A stretch of DNA of 64,000 bases from Flectobacillus roseus. GTDB lineage: Bacteria; Bacteroidota; Bacteroidia; Cytophagales; Spirosomataceae. This document shows, piece by piece, positions 59,431 through 64,000 of the stretch (positions are counted from its first letter, which is position 1; each line of letters starts with the position of its first letter). The stretch is taken from assembly GCF_030056665.1 (NCBI RefSeq), contig NZ_JASHIG010000017.1. The stretch is one strand, 5' to 3'. A program made the position numbers and the translations under genes. The notes under the pieces were generated by a model that saw nothing but the letters and a program-made list of their open reading frames with translations, had not been told where the DNA came from and made no database searches.

Positions 59431-61110
59431 ATGTCGATACATAAGAATCGTCGTAAAGTAGAAGTCTGCCACAACTGTCATAACATGCTGAAGCCAGAAG
59501 ATAATTTCTGCGCAAATTGTGGTCAAGAAAACCATGATTTGAAGGTAGGAGTGGGGCAGCTATTGTATGATGTTTTTGAAGGATTTACCAATTTTGATAC
59601 AAAGTTTTACAATACAGCCAAATCAATTTTTTCTCAACCAGGCAAAATTACCAAGGATTTTTTGGAAGGAAGAAGGGCACGGTATGTGCCTCCAATTCGT
59701 TTATACTTCATCGTATCTTTTGTGTTTTTTATCGCTTTTGATGAGCTGGTTGAAATGGGTTTGAACTCTACCAATGACGTGGCAAGGGGAGTAATCGATG
59801 GATTGAAAGGGGATTCGAAACGTAAAGACAAAAGCGATGATGATGATCAAGAAAGTGACAAGAAAGAGAGTAAATCGATACAAAGTCAGGCGCTAAAAGC
59901 TATCATACAAAAGCGTGAAGAGAAAAGTAAGGAAATCGCTAACTTGAATATTGAGCTGGATTCGGCTAAAGCTAGAGAGGATACAAGTTTGCAACATACT
60001 TTAGAAAAGAAGATTGCTAAAGATGAGAAGCAACTAAAAACGCTGGATAAACAAACTAAATTAGCTTCTCAAGCAAAAGGATTTATTGACTATGTATCTA
60101 ATTTTGATATTTCGACTGATGAGATTTTGGATGAAATGAATGTAGAAAGAGATGATACATTAAGGGCTATTATTGACTCTTTACCAGAGTATAAGCAACG
60201 TCCAGTATTAATTGAAATACAAAAGCAACTAGCTTTGGACTCGATACACACAGAAGCAATCACCGAACCCGCGGAGGATTTGAAGGCATATTTTACCGAA
60301 AGAATGGGGAAAAAAGGTAAGATAGAGTATACTCTGATTTTACATTCTTTGAAGAATAACGTGAAAGTACCTGTATGGATTGAAGGGGTGAAGGTAATCA
60401 CAAAGAGTAGTGATGGAAGTCTTCAAAATAGAACGTATAAAAAGAGGTTGCTGAGTATGAGCAATGAAGATTTAGACAGTTTGATCATAAAAGAGGAGGG
60501 AAGTAAAAGCGCTTTTGCTTTTTTGAAAAGGGGATTACGTCGTAATGTAACCTATTATGAATTAGCGTTTGACGAAGATGCAGAAAAGGCCATTGGAGAA
60601 ATGGTGCATTTTGGTGTAAACGTAATCTCTTTCATGATGTTTATATTGATGCCTTTGGTAGCGCTGATGCTTAAAATTAGTTACAGTAAACGTGTTCATA
60701 GTATACTCTGGTATCCGTTTAAATGGATATCTTACAGCTTCAGATTACTAAAGTATACTCTGACAGGAGGGTTTATGCGCCAAAAGCCTTTCCCTTCGAT
60801 TCCTAAGCTTTTTGATGGTCAAACGAGGTTTTATTACGAGCACTTGATTTTTTCCATACATATTCATTCAATTTTCATGCTAATGCTCATGATTTTTGTT
60901 GGACTAGGTTTATTGATTGGTCATTGGAATATCGTATTAGGCTCGGCTATGATAGTATTTATGATATATTTTGCCATGTCACTCAAAGTTGTATATCGAC
61001 AGTCATGGTTAAAAACCATTTGGAAATCTATGGTTTTGTTTTGTATGTACTGCTTTACGTTTACCATGGTACTAGGCATTACGGGCGCTATTAAATTTGC
61101 CTTGCAATAG
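59431..61110 (+). CDS. DUF3667 family membrane protein with zinc ribbon
   Basis: A 559-residue protein. An N-terminal zinc ribbon (VCHNCHNMLKPEDNFCANCGQEN) is followed by the DUF3667 block FTNFDTKFYNTAKSIFSQPGKITKDFLEGRRARYVPPIRLYFIVSFVFF with its first membrane helix (about residues 85-105). A long charged, coiled-coil-rich region (about 125-390) lies between this and four to five C-terminal helices (VISFMMFILMPLVALML onward). DUF3667 is widespread in Bacteroidota, function unknown. This protein is longer than the usual DUF3667 protein (commonly 250-400 residues) because of the central insertion. Confidence 0.88.
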   Translation: MSIHKNRRKVEVCHNCHNMLKPEDNFCANCGQENHDLKVGVGQLLYDVFEGFTNFDTKFYNTAKSIFSQPGKITKDFLEGRRARYVPPIRLYFIVSFVFFIAFDELVEMGLNSTNDVARGVIDGLKGDSKRKDKSDDDDQESDKKESKSIQSQALKAIIQKREEKSKEIANLNIELDSAKAREDTSLQHTLEKKIAKDEKQLKTLDKQTKLASQAKGFIDYVSNFDISTDEILDEMNVERDDTLRAIIDSLPEYKQRPVLIEIQKQLALDSIHTEAITEPAEDLKAYFTERMGKKGKIEYTLILHSLKNNVKVPVWIEGVKVITKSSDGSLQNRTYKKRLLSMSNEDLDSLIIKEEGSKSAFAFLKRGLRRNVTYYELAFDEDAEKAIGEMVHFGVNVISFMMFILMPLVALMLKISYSKRVHSILWYPFKWISYSFRLLKYTLTGGFMRQKPFPSIPKLFDGQTRFYYEHLIFSIHIHSIFMLMLMIFVGLGLLIGHWNIVLGSAMIVFMIYFAMSLKVVYRQSWLKTIWKSMVLFCMYCFTFTMVLGITGAIKFALQ

Positions 61111-61127
61111 AAATTTGTGTGAATTAC

Positions 61128-61286
61128 GATTAAGTAGATGAGTGATTATTCATGAATTTTGAGATGCTTTCTTAAAAATATAGTGATAGTTAACTAAAAA
61201 GGCGTTCGAAATGAGTTTTTCGAACGCCTTCTTTGATACTATACTTCAAAATGGTACCTATTTAGACGCAAACATTGCGTCTCTAC
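61128..61286. repeat. Composite convergent-intergenic element, copy 3
   Basis: Parts in the same order as copy 1 are GATTAAGTAGATGAGTGATT, GAGATGCTTT (in place of GAGACGCAATGCTTT), a hairpin at 61199-61230, CTTTGATACTATA, and AGACGCAAACATTGCGTCT plus CTAC at 61264-61286. It lies between the convergent DUF3667 and lysine-rich genes. Confidence 0.8.
61199..61230. terminator. Bidirectional terminator inside element copy 3
   Basis: A perfect 13-bp stem AAGGCGTTCGAAA / TTTCGAACGCCTT with a 6-nt loop, preceded by AAA and followed by CTTT. Confidence 0.92.
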
Positions 61287-61338
61287 AAGTGAAATTTGGG
61301 TTAATAATTGCTCAAACTCAAATAACCAAATGTGTTTA

Positions 61339-61815
61339 TTAGTTGTCTTTTTTGATATAAGACTTGTTACCGTTTGAGTTAATGTAATAACGACCACCTT
61401 TTGGACCTTCGTAGATGGTGCGACCTTTATCGTCTTTACCTACAACTTTATCATCACCAGCAGCAGCTTTCTCTGTTTTCTTGTCAACTTTTTTAGGCTC
61501 AGGTTTTACTGTTGGGTTTTTATCTTCCACTTTTTTAGCCTCTTTTTCTTTTTTCTTCGCGTCTTTATCTGCTTTCTTATCTTCTTTAGCAGCCTTGTCT
61601 TCTTTTACTTTTTTGTCTTCTTTTGGAGCTTTTTCTTCTTTAGCTTTCTTGTCTTTCTTATCAGCTTTGTCAGCTTTTTCCTCCTTATCTTTTTTGTCTT
61701 TCTTTTCTTTTTTCTCTTTTTTAGCGTCTTTAGTTTCGTCTTTTGGTTTTTGAGCATTTGCGTCCCAAACTAATACATTGGCCATCAAAAGGGCAAGGGC
61801 AAGTAACTTCTTCAT
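61339..61815 (-). CDS. Exported Lys/Glu/Asp-rich protein with PBCV-type basic adaptor domain
   Basis: A 158-residue protein. MKKLLALALLMANVLVWDANA is a signal peptide. Residues about 22-120 are almost entirely Lys, Glu, Asp and Ala in irregular KKDKKDKEEKADKADKK-like blocks. The C terminus (GKDDKGRTIYEGPKGGRYYINSNGNKSYIKK) matches the PBCV-specific basic adaptor domain (GPKGGRYYIN.NGNK.Y). The charged stretch is probably disordered or a long charged helix. Its role could be envelope adhesion or charge scaffolding, but none is shown. It is convergent with the DUF3667 gene across element copy 3. Confidence 0.85.
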   Translation of the reverse strand: MKKLLALALLMANVLVWDANAQKPKDETKDAKKEKKEKKDKKDKEEKADKADKKDKKAKEEKAPKEDKKVKEDKAAKEDKKADKDAKKKEKEAKKVEDKNPTVKPEPKKVDKKTEKAAAGDDKVVGKDDKGRTIYEGPKGGRYYINSNGNKSYIKKDN

Positions 61816-62089
61816 TTTTTTACGATTGTTGAAATGGTTAAAATTGGTTTTTGAAAAGCACGTCTATAGTGACTAGACCGTATTTCTGCTCAATATAGCA
61901 AAATTTTCTATTCCGACTATATATACGAATTAAGTCACTTTAAATTGAGGGATAATTCAAAAATATTTTTGCTGAAACGGTATTCGTTTTGTTAAAAATT
62001 CAGGATGTTTTTTGACAAAAATAAAGTGTTATTAAAGCATATTTTTGTTGTACTAAACCTTGAATTTTTGAGCTATGATTCAAATATCA
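61816..62089. other. Divergent intergenic region, no gene recognised
   Basis: AT-rich spacer between the lysine-rich gene and the promoter of the CNGKC-motif gene. No perfect -7 box was found on the minus strand. Confidence 0.4.
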
Positions 62090-62120
62090 TTGAATTCCTA
62101 CATTATCATAACTACCTTTG
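62090..62120 (+). promoter_or_regulatory. Bacteroidota promoter for the CNGKC-motif gene
   Basis: TTG (62090-62092), 20 bases, then TACCTTTG (62113-62120), a perfect -33/-7 pair with correct spacing. The start codon is 22 bases after the -7 box. Confidence 0.75.
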
Positions 62121-62142
62121 CGCTCATTTCGAGGCGTAATTT

Positions 62143-62529
62143 ATGGCATTTGAGTATAATTATAGGGCGTTGTTTTTGTTCATCATTCTGATTGTTAGGA
62201 TGTTGTCGTCTCCCTTGGTATATCTTGATTACAGCTTAAGAAAAGATTACATCGCCAAAAACCTTTGTCAAAACCGCAATCGTCCAAGTATGCATTGTAA
62301 TGGGAAGTGCTATCTTTCTAAGCAATTGGCAAAAGCCGCAGAGCAAAAAGAGGCTCAGCAGAAAAATACGATTGTTAGCTCAATCATAGATTTATATTGC
62401 CAAATCGGAAAGCTTGCAAGTATTCCAAAATTCGAATTATTTCTCTACGAAATACCTAATCATTTTTTCTTACCTATATTTCATTTACAAAGCTTCTTTT
62501 CAAAAGTCTTCAAACCGCCCATTTATTGA
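62143..62529 (+). CDS. Membrane-associated CNGKC-motif protein upstream of TonB receptor
   Basis: A 128-residue protein of a kind often found before TonB-receptor genes in Bacteroidota, without a known function. The N terminus (NYRALFLFIILIVRMLSSPLVYLDYSL) is a membrane helix or signal anchor. The centre carries a conserved-looking cysteine cluster (YIAKNLCQNRNRPSMHCNGKC) followed by a charged helix YLSKQLAKAAEQKEAQQK. The tail is hydrophobic/aromatic (PNHFFLPIFHLQSFFSK). The C...HCNGKC pattern could bind metal. A siderophore-type receptor gene starts 189 bp downstream, suggesting a link to iron or copper uptake. Confidence 0.78.
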   Translation: MAFEYNYRALFLFIILIVRMLSSPLVYLDYSLRKDYIAKNLCQNRNRPSMHCNGKCYLSKQLAKAAEQKEAQQKNTIVSSIIDLYCQIGKLASIPKFELFLYEIPNHFFLPIFHLQSFFSKVFKPPIY

Positions 62530-62718
62530 GGTATTACTTCGTTGTACAAAAGTTTGAGCTATGGTGTATTATGTCAAAATACGCCTGTAGCACCATGTTG
62601 CTATATCCATAGCTTTGAAAAATTACACTCTATGGTTTCTGTTTTTACAGAAGCTGATTCGCTGTTTCTCATAATAAATGCTAGGTTGATCCTATCTAAT
62701 ATCCCAAATTATAATCTC

Positions 62719-64000
62719 ATGAAAAAAGTACTTTTTTCCATTCTATTTATAGGTAATTATGTTGCTTCTCAAGCACAAGAAAAAGATTCTACTATTCTTA
62801 AAAACACAGATTTACAGGAAGTGATTATTCGAGGAGTGAATAACTCAGCAGATGTGTCGAGTGAATATACTTCAAGAATACCTTTGAAAAATTTGGAGAA
62901 CCCACAGGTTACGCATTCTGTCAATAGCAAATTGATTTTGAATCGTAATTATTTTGTTCAATACAACATGCTTTCGAATGTAACAGGAGTATCGCCGAGT
63001 TGGGCGGGTGTTTCGCCTTATTATACGGTGAGAGGATTTCGTACTCGTTCTAATTTCAGAAATGGTATATTAGGATATGTAGCTTCTGATATAGACCCCG
63101 TCAATATAGCTCAGTTGGACGTGATAAAAGGACCAAGTGGCACTTTGTTTGGTAGTTCGATGACCGTTTTTGGTGGTGTAATCAACCGAGTTACAGTAAA
63201 GCCACAAGACGATAATTTTACGAGTATTACCTTAGCAGGAGGTAATAATAATTTTCAACGGGCTACTTTTGACGTGAATGCAAAGCTAGACACTGAATCA
63301 AAAGGCTTGATGCGCATAACTGGTGCGTATACCAACAAAGAAAGTTTTCAAGACCAAGGAGTTTATCAGAACCTGTTTTTAGCACCGAGTTTTACTTATA
63401 AGGTATCCGATAAGTTAAGAATTGATGCTGAAGCAGAAATTTTGAGAAGAGTTTCAACAAATAATTTGCTGTTGACACCCATGAACCCACTCAAAAGTGG
63501 CGTGTTGACTTATGCCGAAAGCCCAAGTGGCTTGAATTTGGATTATTTTAAATCTTATACTGACAATAGTGTTTTGTATAAAACTACCGCTATTAACTTT
63601 TACGGAAAAATTAGCTATATTCTGTCAAATCAATGGAAATCGGAAACAAATCTGATGACTTCAAATAGCGAGTCTTATGGTAATTATCAGACGATGGTTA
63701 TGACTAATAATAATGCCTCGATTGTGCGTAGAATTGTCAATTATGCACCAGAGACTATTATCAATCAGCAAGTTCAACAAAACTTTATTGGAGATTTGAC
63801 AACTGGTTCAGTGCGACACAGAGTATTATTAGGCGCTGATTATTATCGATATGTTTACGGAACAACTGCCAATGGGTTGGATGGTTCAAAGGCTAATGCT
63901 GCTAATGGTGTGGCACGACCAACTTTTGATACTGTGGCGGTGGCAGGGAAAAGTATCAACGCTGGCCTACTCAATGAGTCAGAAATCAATAGCAGATTGT
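62719..64000 (+). CDS. TonB-dependent siderophore-type receptor, N-terminal part (cut by window edge)
   Basis: The frame is open from the ATG at 62719 to the window end (427 codons). MKKVLFSILFIGNYVASQAQ is a signal peptide, and DLQEVIIRGV is a TonB-box-like segment. The plug carries NMLSNVTGVSPSWAGV, YYTVRGFRTRSNFRNGI, VNIAQLDVIKGPSGTLFGSS and GGVINRVTVKPQ, the pattern of FhuA/FcuA-like siderophore receptors. Unlike the receptor at 4927, it has no carboxypeptidase-regulatory domain at the N terminus. About half of the barrel lies beyond the window. Ferric-siderophore uptake is inferred from the receptor class. Confidence 0.92.
   Translation, partial: MKKVLFSILFIGNYVASQAQEKDSTILKNTDLQEVIIRGVNNSADVSSEYTSRIPLKNLENPQVTHSVNSKLILNRNYFVQYNMLSNVTGVSPSWAGVSPYYTVRGFRTRSNFRNGILGYVASDIDPVNIAQLDVIKGPSGTLFGSSMTVFGGVINRVTVKPQDDNFTSITLAGGNNNFQRATFDVNAKLDTESKGLMRITGAYTNKESFQDQGVYQNLFLAPSFTYKVSDKLRIDAEAEILRRVSTNNLLLTPMNPLKSGVLTYAESPSGLNLDYFKSYTDNSVLYKTTAINFYGKISYILSNQWKSETNLMTSNSESYGNYQTMVMTNNNASIVRRIVNYAPETIINQQVQQNFIGDLTTGSVRHRVLLGADYYRYVYGTTANGLDGSKANAANGVARPTFDTVAVAGKSINAGLLNESEINSRL

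Noticed and set aside
61415..61753. Plus-strand frame rich in Ser, Phe and Leu
   Set aside because: It is the antisense image of the lysine-rich gene, where AAA/GAA codons read as Phe/Ser. No independent start or family signal.

Overview
The window comes from a low-GC member of the Bacteroidota. The order Cytophagales (Spirosomaceae-like, in the range of Flectobacillus, Arcicella or Emticicia) is my best guess. The evidence is a SusC/SusD pair, carboxypeptidase-regulatory-domain TonB receptors, FG-GAP/ASPIC proteins, several protein families typical of the phylum (DUF4494, DUF3667, DUF4332), and promoters of the Bacteroidota type (TTG, about 20 bases, TAnnTTTG). Genus assignment is inference. 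There is no rRNA, tRNA, insertion sequence or CRISPR array that I can support. It reads as an ordinary chromosome with a few accessory patches.

Layout. 1-3944: the start of gltX, ridA, a VOC protein overlapping an EamA exporter, a DUF3298 lipoprotein, csaA. 4072-7891: a copper/heavy-metal locus (secreted small protein, HYC_CC_PP protein, TonB receptor, HMBD lipoprotein, HMA protein). 7981-19380: housekeeping and membrane genes (dicarboxylate symporter, LolC/E-type permease, rbfA, a polymerase-dead PolX, DUF4494, a serine hydrolase, a circularly permuted ATP-grasp). 19881-33128: a large outer-membrane locus with a divergent 1104-residue FG-GAP/ASPIC lipoprotein, SusC, SusD, a vanadium-haloperoxidase-type lipoprotein and a CRTAC1 protein. 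33170-35565: dgkA and a two-gene ATPase plus HNH module that looks like a Septu (PtuAB) anti-phage system. 35800-41425: an NTF2-like protein, asnS, rpoN, a PAP2-like protein, an enoyl-CoA hydratase. 42440-44987: radical SAM/SPASM protein, M23 peptidase and c-di-AMP cyclase in one run. 45266-53468 (minus strand): gapN, DUF4332, an unassigned pair (101 aa plus a PD-(D/E)XK-like protein), a 61-aa protein, MFS exporter, meaB, ispD, queA. 54065-64000: photolyase, DUF3108, aminopeptidase, recA, DUF3667, a lysine-rich PBCV-adaptor protein, a CNGKC-motif membrane protein and the start of a siderophore-type TonB receptor.

The non-coding DNA is rich in structure. A family of composite elements (a strong hairpin whose two arms differ between copies but stay complementary, followed by an AGACGCAAT...ATTGCGTCT palindrome) sits in three intergenic regions, all three between convergent genes. 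A second repeat of about 135-145 bp occurs in opposite orientations at 1036-1169 and 19448-19590. A 29-bp repeat occurs three times. A heptamer array runs into the ispD stop codon. The most interesting accessory candidates are the PtuAB-like module, the unassigned nuclease-like pair at 48141-48906, the haloperoxidase/SusCD/FG-GAP locus and the convergent-terminator element family.
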